From assembly GCF_003234185.1 (NCBI RefSeq), contig NZ_QKSM01000005.1, positions 124,001-188,000 of the forward strand: DNA of 64,000 nt, read 5' to 3'. Of this stretch, positions 13,086 through 21,335 are shown in pieces. The position numbers and the translations under genes were made by a program. The notes under the pieces were generated by a model that saw only the letters and a list, made by a program, of their open reading frames with translations, was not told where the DNA came from and searched no databases. The DNA comes from Curtobacterium sp. MCSS17_008 (GTDB lineage Bacteria; Actinomycetota; Actinomycetes; Actinomycetales; Microbacteriaceae). Numbering within the stretch: the stretch's first letter is position 1; the number at the start of each line of letters is the position of its first letter.

Positions 13086-13129
13086 CGGACGGGAGGCGCG
13101 GTGCGGGCCGGTACCGCGCCTCCCGTCCG
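13086..13129. repeat. Intergenic inverted repeat (GGGAGGCGCG family), copy 2
   Basis: CGGACGGGAGGCGCGGT pairs with ACCGCGCCTCCCGTCCG, giving 17-base perfect arms around a short loop. It lies between the 3' ends of convergent rpoC and the VOC gene, just beyond the rpoC terminator, and may end transcription from the minus strand. Related copies are at 3425 and 53688. Confidence 0.7.
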
Positions 13130-13142
13130 CCGTGCGGTCTTG

Positions 13143-13508
13143 TCAGGCCGTCCGGCCCTTCTCGTCGACCAGCGAGTAGAGGCTGAGGACGTTGCCGTCC
13201 GGATCACGCACGTCGAACCAGTCGACGGCACCGTCGACGCACTCGACCGGGCCCACGTCGATGCCGAGGGACCCGATCCGCGCGTGCTGCGCGCGGACGT
13301 CGTCGACGCCGAACCGGACGGTGGCCGGGCGCTCCTCGGCGTCCGCGGCCAGGTACAGCTGGAGCCAGATGCCGCCGACCTCGTACTCGACGACGCCGTC
13401 CTCGGGCTCGAGGTCGGGATCGGTGCGCTGGAACACCGCGCCGTACCAGAGGCAGGACGCCTCGATGTCGGTGACGGGCAGGCCCACGGTCACGCTCGTG
13501 ATGTCCAT
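13143..13508 (-). CDS. VOC-superfamily (glyoxalase/bleomycin-resistance fold) protein
   Basis: A 121-residue single-domain protein. It has the two beta-alpha-beta-beta-beta modules of the vicinal oxygen chelate fold: MDITSVTVGLPVTDIEASCLWYGAVF opens the first and RFGVDDVRAQHARIGSLGI the second. It ends with the typical WFDVRDPDGNVLSLYS, whose acidic residue is a usual metal ligand position. Members include lyases, dioxygenases and drug-binding proteins, and the sequence alone does not decide. It stands alone, convergent to rpoC. Five bases before its ATG, CATGAT resembles the leaderless -10 pattern seen elsewhere in the window. Confidence 0.8.
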   Translation of the reverse strand: MDITSVTVGLPVTDIEASCLWYGAVFQRTDPDLEPEDGVVEYEVGGIWLQLYLAADAEERPATVRFGVDDVRAQHARIGSLGIDVGPVECVDGAVDWFDVRDPDGNVLSLYSLVDEKGRTA

Positions 13509-13853
13509 GACCCATCATGTCCCGACGGGAACGCGCACGTCGAGGGTCTTCTCGTCCCGTGCCTGCTGGCAGCCGTTCCTGCACCGGTACGGCCCACCAC
13601 CGCCCTGTCCACCGATCGGCGCCCGCACCCGCGCTGGTGGCGCGGCGGAGCAGACGATCGACGCATGTCGAACACGACGCGGACACATCGGCACCGACCG
13701 TCACCCCTGCACTGGGGACACCCGGCACCCCGTCGCCCCCTCGTTGTGGGACTGCGGGGCCGAGGTGGCTCAGCCGTAACGTGGACGGGCGCCGCGACGC
13801 CGCGGTGCGCACCCCCACGACACAGTCTCGACCCGAAGGAGGCTCCGGGGCAC
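13509..13853. other. Divergent intergenic region between VOC gene and pilus locus
   Basis: These 345 bases contain no protein-like reading frame. The region must carry the promoter for pilB onward. The only -10-like hexamer near the right place on the plus strand is TAACGT at about 13777, without a clear -35. A strong AAGGAGG ribosome binding site lies just before pilB. Nothing else is recognised. Confidence 0.4.
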
Positions 13854-15524
13854 ATGGCCACGCTGTCCGAGATCCTCATCCTCAACGGCGCCCTGCCGAT
13901 CGAACACCTCGACGCCATGACGGGCGACGAGGAGATCGACGAGCGGGCGATCCGCACCCTCGTCGACCAGGGGGTCGTGAGCGAGGCGCAGTACATCACC
14001 GCCCGTGCGGCCTCGAACAACTCGCGCACCGTGCCGCTGACGGACTACCCGGTGGACGGCACGGCCGTCTCGATGCTGCCGGCTGCGCTCTGCCGTCGAC
14101 ACGGCGTGCTCGGCATCGGGTTCGAGGGCGAGACGCTGGTGCTCGCGATGGTCAACCCGACCAACGTGCTCGCGATCGACGACGCCCGCACCGCCTCCGG
14201 TCGTACGGTGAAGCCGCTGCAGGTCGACGAGCGGGACCTGCAGGCAGCGCTCGACCGGTACCTCCGCGCGGACGACGAGCTCAACGACCTGACCTCGTCG
14301 CTCGAGGAAGAGGCGTCCGCCCAGGCGCAGCAGCAGGTCGACCTGACCGACGGGTCGCTCGACGACGTCCCGATCGTCCGCTTCGTCAACCTGCTCGTGT
14401 CCCAGGCGATCCAGGACCACGCGTCGGACATCCACATCGAGCCCGGCGAGCACGAGGTCCGGGTCCGGTACCGCATCGACGGTGTGCTGCACGAGATGGC
14501 ACCGGCGCCGAAGAACATCCAGAACGGCGTGACCAGCCGGCTGAAGATCATGAGCGACATCGACATCGCCGAGCGTCGGAAGCCGCAGGACGGTCGCATG
14601 TCGGTCCGGCACGGTGGACGGCAGATCGACCTCCGCGTCGCGACGCTGCCCACGGTGTGGGGCGAGAAGGTCGTCATGCGGATCCTCGACAACTCGAACA
14701 CGTCGATGTCCCTCAAGGACCTCAACCTGCTCGAGCAGAACTTCCGGGCGTACCAGCGCTCGTACTCGAAGCCGTACGGCATGATCCTGGTCACGGGCCC
14801 GACCGGTTCGGGCAAGTCGACGACGCTGTACACGACCCTGAACGCCGTCGCCCGCCCCGAGATCAACGTCATCACCGTCGAGGACCCGGTCGAGTACCGG
14901 ATGGCCGGGATCAACCAGGTGCAGGTCAACCCGAAGGCGGGCCTGACGTTCGCATCGGCGCTCCGGTCGATCCTGCGTTCGGACCCCGACGTCGTGCTCC
15001 TCGGCGAGATCCGGGACCACGAGACCGCCCAGATCGCCATCGAGGCGTCGCTCACCGGGCACCTGGTGCTCTCGACGCTGCACACGAACGACGCTCCCTC
15101 GGCCGTCACCCGGCTCACCGAGATGGACATCGAACCCTTCCTGGTCGGGTCCGCCCTCGACTCGGTCGTCGCGCAGCGTCTGGCGCGGCGGCTCTGCGAC
15201 CGGTGCAAGGCGCCGGCGGTCTACGAGGCCGAGCAGCTGCACGCGCTCGGGTTCCTCGACAGCCCGGGCGCAGTCGTGCCGGAGTTCTTCGCGCCGATCG
15301 GCTGCGCCGTGTGCTCGAACACCGGGTACCGCGGCCGCATCGCCCTGCACGAGGTCATGACCGTCACCGAGGAGATCGAGCGACTCGCCGTCGCACGCGC
15401 GTCGAGCGCCGAGATCAGCCGCGTCGCCCAGCAGCAGGGCATGCTCACGCTCCGGCAGGACGGGTGGGAGAAGGTCAAGCTCGGCATGACGAGCGTCGAC
15501 GAGATCCTGCGCGTGGTCGCGTAG
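13854..15524 (+). CDS. pilB: Type IV pilus assembly (extension) ATPase PilB/GspE family
   Basis: A 556-residue cytoplasmic hexameric ATPase that powers pilin polymerisation. An N-terminal T2SSE_N-type domain (about 1-160, ending VNPTNVLAIDDARTASGRTVKPLQV) is followed by the secretion ATPase core. The core has SDIHIEPGEHEVRVRYRIDG, Walker A GPTGSGKST at about 315-323, the Asp box ITVEDPVEY, Walker B DVVLLGEIRD, and a His box (GHLVLSTLHTNDAPSA). A tetracysteine zinc motif (CDRCKAP...CAVCSNTGYRGR) near the C-terminus is diagnostic of the PilB/GspE assembly branch rather than PilT. The ATG at 13854 has AAGGAGG 11 bases upstream. It opens the pilus locus, 16 bases before pilT. Confidence 0.93.
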   Translation: MATLSEILILNGALPIEHLDAMTGDEEIDERAIRTLVDQGVVSEAQYITARAASNNSRTVPLTDYPVDGTAVSMLPAALCRRHGVLGIGFEGETLVLAMVNPTNVLAIDDARTASGRTVKPLQVDERDLQAALDRYLRADDELNDLTSSLEEEASAQAQQQVDLTDGSLDDVPIVRFVNLLVSQAIQDHASDIHIEPGEHEVRVRYRIDGVLHEMAPAPKNIQNGVTSRLKIMSDIDIAERRKPQDGRMSVRHGGRQIDLRVATLPTVWGEKVVMRILDNSNTSMSLKDLNLLEQNFRAYQRSYSKPYGMILVTGPTGSGKSTTLYTTLNAVARPEINVITVEDPVEYRMAGINQVQVNPKAGLTFASALRSILRSDPDVVLLGEIRDHETAQIAIEASLTGHLVLSTLHTNDAPSAVTRLTEMDIEPFLVGSALDSVVAQRLARRLCDRCKAPAVYEAEQLHALGFLDSPGAVVPEFFAPIGCAVCSNTGYRGRIALHEVMTVTEEIERLAVARASSAEISRVAQQQGMLTLRQDGWEKVKLGMTSVDEILRVVA

Positions 15525-15540
15525 GTCGGGAGCACGGACG

Positions 15541-17229
15541 ATGAGCGAATCGGTGTACGACATCGAGGCCGGCGACGACCCCGTCGCCGGGTGGCACCCC
15601 GGGCAGCCGGGCAACGAGGTCGGTGGTCGACGGGCCGCGCGGCTCGCGGCGGCCGCAGCGGCTGCGGCCGCCGCATCGGCGCCGGAGGTCGACCGGCCCG
15701 TGGTGCCGACGTCGAGCAACGCCGTCTACGACCTGTCCGCGGAACCCGCCTGGGATGCCCCGGCCGACCCCGGCAGCGCGTCCGCGTGGGGGAGCGAACC
15801 GGGTGGCGACGCCGCTCCCGCGTGGGGCGGCGCCGGGTCCTGGCCGCCGCCCGCGGGGGAGCCCGTCGCCGTACCGGTGGCGCAGCCGCAGGCCGCGCCG
15901 GCCACCCCGCCGGCCGCCGTGCCCCCGTCCACCGCCGCCTACGGCTACGCCGACACGGTGACCCAGCACCTGCCCGTGGTGCCCGCGGAGCCGACCACGA
16001 TCCTCCAGACCGTCGCTCCCAGCGCGCCGGGGACCGCCGGCGCGCACCCGGAGATCGGCTTCACCCGCCATGCACGCGAGGTCGCCGACGCCGACCTCAT
16101 CACCGCGCTCGCGCAGGTCGTCTACCAGGGCGCCTCCGACCTGCACGTCACCGCCGACGCCCCACCCACGGTGCGCGTCGACGGCTCGTTGCGACCCGCC
16201 GTGCCCGGAGGACCGTGGGCCCGGAACAAGGTGATCGCCGCGCTGAAGACGCTGCTCAGTCCGGAGCAGGCCGGGCAGTTCGACCACGAGCAGGAGCTCG
16301 ACTTCGCGTACTCGCTGTCACCCGAGTTCCGCTTCCGCGTGAACTACTACCAGCAGCGGGGCAACTGGGGTGCGGCGTTCCGCATCATCCCCACGAAGAT
16401 CAAGTCGCTCAAGCAGCTCGGGATCCCGGAGCACGTGGGCGAGTTCGCCAAGCTGCCCCGCGGGCTCGTGCTCGTCACCGGGCCGACCGGGTCCGGCAAG
16501 TCGACCACCCTCGCCGCGCTCATCGACCTGGTCAACGAGACCCGTGCCGACCACATCGTCACGGTCGAGGACCCGATCGAGTTCATGCACGAGCACAAGA
16601 AGGCGATCATCAACCAGCGGGAGGTCGGTGCCGACACGCACTCCTTCGCCGCCGCCCTCAAGCACGTGCTCCGGCAGGACCCCGACGTCATCCTCATCGG
16701 CGAGCTCCGCGACCTCGAGACCATCTCCGTCGCACTCACCGCCGCCGAGACCGGCCACCTCGTGTTCGCCACGCTGCACACGCAGAGCGCGCCGGGGACC
16801 ATCGACCGCGTCATCGACGTGTTCCCGCCACACCAGCAGGGGCAGATCCGGACGCAGCTCGCGGCGACGCTCGAGGGTGTCGTCTGCCAGACGCTCGTGC
16901 CGAAGGCGAACGGCACCGGCCGTGTCGTCGCCACCGAGATCATGAAGACCACGCCGGCGATCGCGAACCTCGTGCGTGAGGGCAAGACGTACCAGATCAC
17001 GTCGGCCATGCAGGCGGGGCGGGATGCCGGCATGCACACGATGGACCAGGACCTCGCCGAGCTCGTCAACGTCGGCACCGTCACCCGCGCCGCCGCCATG
17101 GAGAAGGTGCACGACGAGGACGGCTTCGACCGCCTCGTGCAGCGCGTCGAGTCGCCGTCCGACTCGTCCGCCGCCGCCATCGCCGCGTCGGAGATCGACT
17201 TCGGTGACAAGTACTCGGGAGGCCACTGA
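15541..17229 (+). CDS. pilT: Type IV pilus retraction ATPase PilT, with long N-terminal extension
   Basis: A 562-residue protein in which the conserved PilT core starts only at about residue 171 (EIGFTRHAREVADADLITALAQ). The core contains SDLHVTADAPPTVRVDG, Walker A GPTGSGKST (about 314-322), the Asp box TVEDPIEF, Walker B DVILIGELRD, the His box GHLVFATLHTQSAPG, and AIANLVRE (473-480). That last motif is the counterpart of the AIRNLIRE retraction motif that separates PilT from PilB. The 170-residue Ala/Pro/Gly-rich N-terminus is unusual, since PilT is normally about 350 residues. It has no recognised domain and may be a regulatory or anchoring tail. It predicts retractile pili, hence twitching or DNA uptake. 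Its stop overlaps the pilC start (TGATG). Confidence 0.92.
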   Translation: MSESVYDIEAGDDPVAGWHPGQPGNEVGGRRAARLAAAAAAAAAASAPEVDRPVVPTSSNAVYDLSAEPAWDAPADPGSASAWGSEPGGDAAPAWGGAGSWPPPAGEPVAVPVAQPQAAPATPPAAVPPSTAAYGYADTVTQHLPVVPAEPTTILQTVAPSAPGTAGAHPEIGFTRHAREVADADLITALAQVVYQGASDLHVTADAPPTVRVDGSLRPAVPGGPWARNKVIAALKTLLSPEQAGQFDHEQELDFAYSLSPEFRFRVNYYQQRGNWGAAFRIIPTKIKSLKQLGIPEHVGEFAKLPRGLVLVTGPTGSGKSTTLAALIDLVNETRADHIVTVEDPIEFMHEHKKAIINQREVGADTHSFAAALKHVLRQDPDVILIGELRDLETISVALTAAETGHLVFATLHTQSAPGTIDRVIDVFPPHQQGQIRTQLAATLEGVVCQTLVPKANGTGRVVATEIMKTTPAIANLVREGKTYQITSAMQAGRDAGMHTMDQDLAELVNVGTVTRAAAMEKVHDEDGFDRLVQRVESPSDSSAAAIAASEIDFGDKYSGGH

Positions 17230-18452
17230 TGTCGCTCGCCTTCGACTACCGGGGCCGAGACGGGGCGGGCAAGCTCGTCAAGGGGCGGCTCGACGCCGCC
17301 TCCGAGGGGGCAGTCGTCCAGCGCCTGCGCAGCATGGGTGTCTCGCCGATCGCCATCACCGAGGCGAAGCCCGGCACCGGGCTGCAGACCGAGATCAAGA
17401 TCCCCGGCTTCGAGAAGGGCGTCGGACTCAAGGACCTGGCGATCATGTCGCGGCAGGCCTCGACGATGCTCTCGTCCGGCCTCTCACTGCTGCGGGCGCT
17501 CACGATCCTCGCCGACCAGACGGACAACAAGAAGCTCAAGGACATCCTCGGCAAGGTCCGCGACGACGTCGAACGGGGCGTCTCCTTCTCGGACGCCGTG
17601 GCGAAGTACCCGGTCGACTTCCCGCCGATCATGATCAACATGATCCGCGCGGGGGAGACCGGCGGGTTCCTCGACCAGGCGATGGACTCGATCGCGACGA
17701 ACTTCGAGAAGGAGCACAAGCTCCGGTCGACGATCAGGTCGGCGATGACCTACCCGGTCGTCGTGCTCGTGATGTCGCTGGTCGCGGTCGTCGTGATGCT
17801 GATCTTCATCGTGCCGATCTTCCAGGACATGTTCGCGTCGCTCGGCGGGCAGCTGCCGCTCCCGACGCAGATCCTCGTCCAGCTGTCACACGCCATGCGC
17901 TGGGCCGGGCCCGTGCTGGCCGTGCTCGTCGTCGTCGGGTGGCTCTGGTACCGGGGGAACAAGAACACGGACCGCTTCCGCGCGTTCCGCGACCCGGTCC
18001 TGCTCCGCCTGCCGGTCTTCGGACAGCTGACGAAGAAGATCGTCATCGCGCGGTTCGCCCGCAACTTCTCGAACATGATCGGCGCCGGCGTGCCGATCCT
18101 GCAGGCACTCAAGATCGTCGGAGAAGTGTCGAACAACTTCGTCGTGCAGAAAGCATTGGACCGTGTTGCGGAAAGCGTGCGGAAAGGCGAATCGATCGCT
18201 GAACCGCTCGCGAAGGAATCCGTGTTCCCAGCGATGGTCGCGCAGATGATCGCGGTCGGTGAAGACGCCGGTTCGCTCGAGGTCATGCTCGAGAAGATCG
18301 CGATCTTCTACGATTCCGAGGTGGAATCGACCACAGAGTCGCTGACGTCACTCATCGAGCCGCTCCTGATCGCGTTCCTCGGCGTCGTGGTGGGTGGCAT
18401 GATCGTCGCCCTCTACCTGCCGATCTTCCAGATCTCCTCGCTCGTCAAGTAA
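17229..18452 (+). CDS. pilC: Type IV pilus inner-membrane platform protein PilC/GspF
   Basis: A 407-residue polytopic platform protein that couples the ATPases to pilin insertion. It contains two GspF repeats. The first (about 70-190) includes RQASTMLSSGLSLLRALTILADQ and the signature PPIMINMIRAGETGG. The second (about 270-395) includes RFARNFSNMIGAGVPILQALKIV and FPAMVAQMIAVGEDAGSLEVML. Membrane helices lie at about 170-200, 220-245 and 375-400, as is standard for the family. Translation is coupled to pilT by a one-base overlap. The last 300 bases are somewhat richer in A than neighbouring genes (GAAAGCGTGCGGAAAGGCG), a mild composition change without other signs of transfer. Confidence 0.93.
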   Translation: MSLAFDYRGRDGAGKLVKGRLDAASEGAVVQRLRSMGVSPIAITEAKPGTGLQTEIKIPGFEKGVGLKDLAIMSRQASTMLSSGLSLLRALTILADQTDNKKLKDILGKVRDDVERGVSFSDAVAKYPVDFPPIMINMIRAGETGGFLDQAMDSIATNFEKEHKLRSTIRSAMTYPVVVLVMSLVAVVVMLIFIVPIFQDMFASLGGQLPLPTQILVQLSHAMRWAGPVLAVLVVVGWLWYRGNKNTDRFRAFRDPVLLRLPVFGQLTKKIVIARFARNFSNMIGAGVPILQALKIVGEVSNNFVVQKALDRVAESVRKGESIAEPLAKESVFPAMVAQMIAVGEDAGSLEVMLEKIAIFYDSEVESTTESLTSLIEPLLIAFLGVVVGGMIVALYLPIFQISSLVK

Positions 18453-18552
18453 CTCGGCGAATGCGTTCTGCCCTCTTCCGGGGGTGGTCGGCTCGCGGTC
18501 CGACCCCGGTACTGGGGGCATTTCGCAGCGCCGATCACCCCCGTTCTCGGGA

Positions 18553-18581
18553 TTATGCCCGCAAACTGCTCTGAATACGCT
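18553..18581 (+). promoter_or_regulatory. Possible promoter of the major pilin gene
   Basis: TTATGC (18553-18558), a 17-base spacer and TACGCT (18576-18581) lie 69 bases before the chosen pilin start. The spacing is ideal; the -35 matches the consensus only in its first two bases. A separate promoter would let the abundant major pilin be expressed above its neighbours. Confidence 0.4.
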
Positions 18582-18649
18582 TGCCAGCGGCGGCGGAGCA
18601 GTCCCCAGCCCATCCCCCCAGTGCAATTCCCAGAAGAATGGACAACACC

Positions 18650-19081
18650 ATGTACTTCGCTCTCATGGGCAAGCTCGACGCTCGCCGCAAGGGCCTCCTC
18701 GAGGACAAGGAGAAGGGCTTCACGCTCATCGAGCTCCTGGTCGTCGTGATCATCATCGGCATCCTCGCCGCGATCGCCATCCCGGTCTACCTGAACGTGC
18801 AGAACAACGCGAAGGACGCGTCGGTGAAGTCGGACCTGGCGAACGCGAAGACCGCGGTCATCGCGTTCCAGACGGACAAGAACGGGACGCTGCCGACCGG
18901 AACGGAGTTCGCCGACGGTAAGACGATGGTTCCGTACGGCTACACGGAGAGCGCCGACACGAAGTTCACGTACAAGCCCGCGGCCACGGGAAGCTCGTTC
19001 TGCATCTCCGCGCGCGGTGCGACGAAGAAGGACTTCAACATCACCGACACCAAGGCCGCGGCCGAGGGCACCTGCCCCTGA
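18650..19081 (+). CDS. pilA: Major type IV pilin (type IVa-like prepilin)
   Basis: A 143-residue prepilin and structural subunit of the pilus fibre. A 23-residue positively charged leader ends in KG and is cleaved before FTLIELLVVVIIIGILAAIAIPVYLNVQ, the classic class III signal with Phe at +1 and Glu at +5. The mature protein is about 120 residues and ends with two cysteines (FCIS...GTCP) that can form the usual C-terminal disulfide loop. The ATG at 18650 was chosen because the one at 18638 lies too close to the AGAAG site. The gene is set apart by about 200 bases upstream and by its own terminator downstream, as expected for the most abundant product of the locus. Confidence 0.9.
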   Translation: MYFALMGKLDARRKGLLEDKEKGFTLIELLVVVIIIGILAAIAIPVYLNVQNNAKDASVKSDLANAKTAVIAFQTDKNGTLPTGTEFADGKTMVPYGYTESADTKFTYKPAATGSSFCISARGATKKDFNITDTKAAAEGTCP

Positions 19082-19095
19082 ACGAACTGTGACTC

Positions 19096-19131
19096 AGAAG
19101 GGCGACGTGTCTTCCCGTGCGTCGCCCTTCT
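19096..19131 (+). terminator. Terminator after the major pilin gene
   Basis: AGAAGGGCGACG pairs perfectly with CGTCGCCCTTCT around a 12-base loop, 14 bases after the pilin stop. It probably separates a short, abundant pilin message from the downstream minor-pilin genes. Confidence 0.75.
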
Positions 19132-19161
19132 CCGTAGTCCAGACCCTGTGAGGAGGTGACC

Positions 19162-20622
19162 ATGTTCCGCAGGACGCACCGCGTGCTGCGCCCGATCGAC
19201 CCGACGACCCGTGACTCCGGGCTCTCGGTGATCGAGGTCATGGTCGCCATGATGGTCTTCGCCGTCATGTCGGTCGGCATCGCCTACGGCATCGCGAACA
19301 CCCTCCAACTCACCCAGACGAGCCGTGGCCGCGAGACGGCGGTCGCACTCGCATCCCAGGACATCGACGCGATGCGCCAGACAGCAGCGGCGACGACGGC
19401 GGGGATCTTCAAGGTCGTGAGCAAGTCCGGCTCGAGCAACAGGAAGACCCTGGGCGGTGTGACCTACGAGATCGACCGGTCCGTCACCTGGGTCCAGAGC
19501 GACGGCGCGAGCGGCGCCTGCGGGACGTCGAACGGCAAGCTCGCCTACAAGAGCGTCGTCGCGACGGTGTCGTGGCCGAACGCCCGTGGCGGGACGTCCT
19601 CGACGACCATGACCTCGGCGATCGCGCCGAGCGACGCCGTGACCGACCCCGGGTACGGCACCGTCATCGTCTCCGCGGTGAACGCCTCGGGGGCACCCTT
19701 CGCCGGCGTCGGGATCTCGCTGACGCCGATCTCGGGCAGCGGTGCCGTGGCGCCGGGCACGGCCCCGTCGCCGACGGACTCGCAGGGCTGCTCGTACGCG
19801 GTCAACGTCGCTCCGGGCGACTACACCGTCACCGCGACGATCGCGGGCGGCATCGACACGGACCAGGAGCAGCCGTCCCAGCAGACCCCGATCACCGTCA
19901 CCGCCGGCGCGAGCGCACCCGTCCCGTTCGTCTACGACCGCGCGAGCCAACTGACGCTCCGCTACGCATCGAGCTACGGTGCGACGCTCCCCACGAACAT
20001 GCCGACGGTGTTGTCGAGCACGGTCGGCGGGCTCGACACCGTCACGCCGTGGGACACGACGAGCCAGACGCTCGTCGTCACCTCCGCCTCGGAACAGTCA
20101 CTGCCGGTCTTCCCCTTCGCGTCCGGGTACACGGCGTACGCCGGGCCCTACTCGAACAGCCCGAACGCCACGGTGAACTGCTTGAGCCCGAACCCTGCGG
20201 CCTGGACGACGCCCGATGCCGCAGGCGCGGCCGGAGCGCTCCCACCGCTGATCACGACCGAGTCCGGGCAACCGTCCGACGGGGCCGTGATGATGGGCGT
20301 GGCGAAGGTGAGCGACGTCAAGGGGCGCTACATCACCGCGGTCTCGTCCTCGAACCCGGGAGCAGGCGACCCCGGCTGCGCCGCAGGCATGACCATGAAG
20401 TTCCCCGTCTCGTCGTCGGACACCGCGACGATCGCCCTGCCGTTCGGGACGTGGACGATCTCCTCGGGGAAGACGTTCGGTTCGACGTCGCGGAACGAGA
20501 TCGCCACGAAGGCTGCGAACGTCACGCCGGTGACGCCCGGCCGCGTGAACCAGAAGACCGCGCTCTTCGTCATCGACTACGACAACACGCTCACGCTCGA
20601 CCCGCGCGGACAGACCTCGTGA
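19162..20622 (+). CDS. Large modular minor prepilin (PilV-like) with a carboxypeptidase-regulatory-like domain
   Basis: A 486-residue prepilin, three times the usual size. The leader ends RDSG, cleaved before LSVIEVMVAMMVFAVMSVGIAYGIANTLQLTQ, with Glu at +5. A pilin-like head of about 140 residues follows. Then comes a repeat-like beta domain (about 164-260) of the carboxypeptidase-regulatory or Ig-like type (TVIVSAVNASGAPFAGVGISLTP...GDYTVTATIAGGIDTD), and a further beta-rich C-terminal region of more than 200 residues with no recognised family. Extra domains on pilins are known to give surface display or adhesion in other Gram-positive pili; here that is inferred. The ATG at 19162 has AGGAGG 5 bases upstream. 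It overlaps the next gene by one base. Confidence 0.8.
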   Translation: MFRRTHRVLRPIDPTTRDSGLSVIEVMVAMMVFAVMSVGIAYGIANTLQLTQTSRGRETAVALASQDIDAMRQTAAATTAGIFKVVSKSGSSNRKTLGGVTYEIDRSVTWVQSDGASGACGTSNGKLAYKSVVATVSWPNARGGTSSTTMTSAIAPSDAVTDPGYGTVIVSAVNASGAPFAGVGISLTPISGSGAVAPGTAPSPTDSQGCSYAVNVAPGDYTVTATIAGGIDTDQEQPSQQTPITVTAGASAPVPFVYDRASQLTLRYASSYGATLPTNMPTVLSSTVGGLDTVTPWDTTSQTLVVTSASEQSLPVFPFASGYTAYAGPYSNSPNATVNCLSPNPAAWTTPDAAGAAGALPPLITTESGQPSDGAVMMGVAKVSDVKGRYITAVSSSNPGAGDPGCAAGMTMKFPVSSSDTATIALPFGTWTISSGKTFGSTSRNEIATKAANVTPVTPGRVNQKTALFVIDYDNTLTLDPRGQTS

Positions 20623-21335
20623 TGCGGGTGTTCGGCCGGTTCCGGCGCGAGGACGCCGGCGTCGGCCTCATGGAACTCATCGTCGCGATGAGCATCTCCA
20701 TGGTGATCCTCGTCGCGGTCGGCGGCTTCTTCACCGCGACCCTGCGCGCCGGCTCGACGAACACCAGGTCCGACCAGAACGCGCGCTCGGCCGCCGTCGT
20801 GATGAACTCACTCACCCGGTACGTGCACGCCGCGAGTCTGCTCCCCCGTGCGGACGGCACCTACGCGGCGGCGGTCACCCAGGCGAACGGCTCCCGGATG
20901 ACGTTCACCGCCTTCATCGACCTCGACGGCAACGCCACCGACACCCCGGTCCAGGTCCGGTACTCGTTGAACGCCGCCAGGGGCCTCGTCCTCGACCGGT
21001 GGACGGGGACGACGACGAAGGGCTTCACGACCTTTCCCGCCCCGACCCAGGCGCCGACCCGCACGATGGTCCTCGGTGGTGCCGTGGCGACACCGACGGG
21101 TGACGGGGATCCGCTCTTCACCTACCTCGGCGCGAACGGGTCCCCGCTGGCCACCCTCGCCGACGGGTCCGTCCCCGCGTCGCAGCTCGGCGCGATCCGC
21201 GCGGTCCGGGTGAACCTCGAGCTCGGGTCCGCCACGGCGGACACCCCGGGCAACACGCACATCCAGAACACGTTGTACCTGTTCAACGTGGCGTACGGCA
21301 CCGGCACCGGCACCGGAATCGGGAGCACGCCGTGA
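20622..21335 (+). CDS. Minor prepilin, PilW/PulJ-like
   Basis: A 237-residue prepilin. The short leader RRFRREDAG-type sequence (M1 to G13) is cleaved before VGLMELIVAMSISMVILVAVGGFFTATLRAG, placing Glu at +5 (residue 18). The rest is a soluble beta-rich head with a repeated TGTGTG-coded C-terminus (GTGTGTGIGS). PilW/PulJ-type minor pilins form part of the priming tip complex. The start overlaps the previous stop (GTGATG) and the stop overlaps the next start, so the three minor pilins are translated as a coupled set. Assignment to PilW rather than another minor pilin rests on order and size only. Confidence 0.8.
   Translation: MRVFGRFRREDAGVGLMELIVAMSISMVILVAVGGFFTATLRAGSTNTRSDQNARSAAVVMNSLTRYVHAASLLPRADGTYAAAVTQANGSRMTFTAFIDLDGNATDTPVQVRYSLNAARGLVLDRWTGTTTKGFTTFPAPTQAPTRTMVLGGAVATPTGDGDPLFTYLGANGSPLATLADGSVPASQLGAIRAVRVNLELGSATADTPGNTHIQNTLYLFNVAYGTGTGTGIGSTP

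Noticed and set aside
13053-13853. Extension of pilB upstream to 13053
   Set aside because: The extension overlaps the VOC gene on the other strand and a repeat; the conserved PilB N-terminus starts at 13854 with a good AAGGAGG site.
17900-18450. Slight drop in GC content at the end of pilC as a sign of horizontal transfer
   Set aside because: The change is small, the gene is intact and syntenic with its partners, and no mobile element is nearby.
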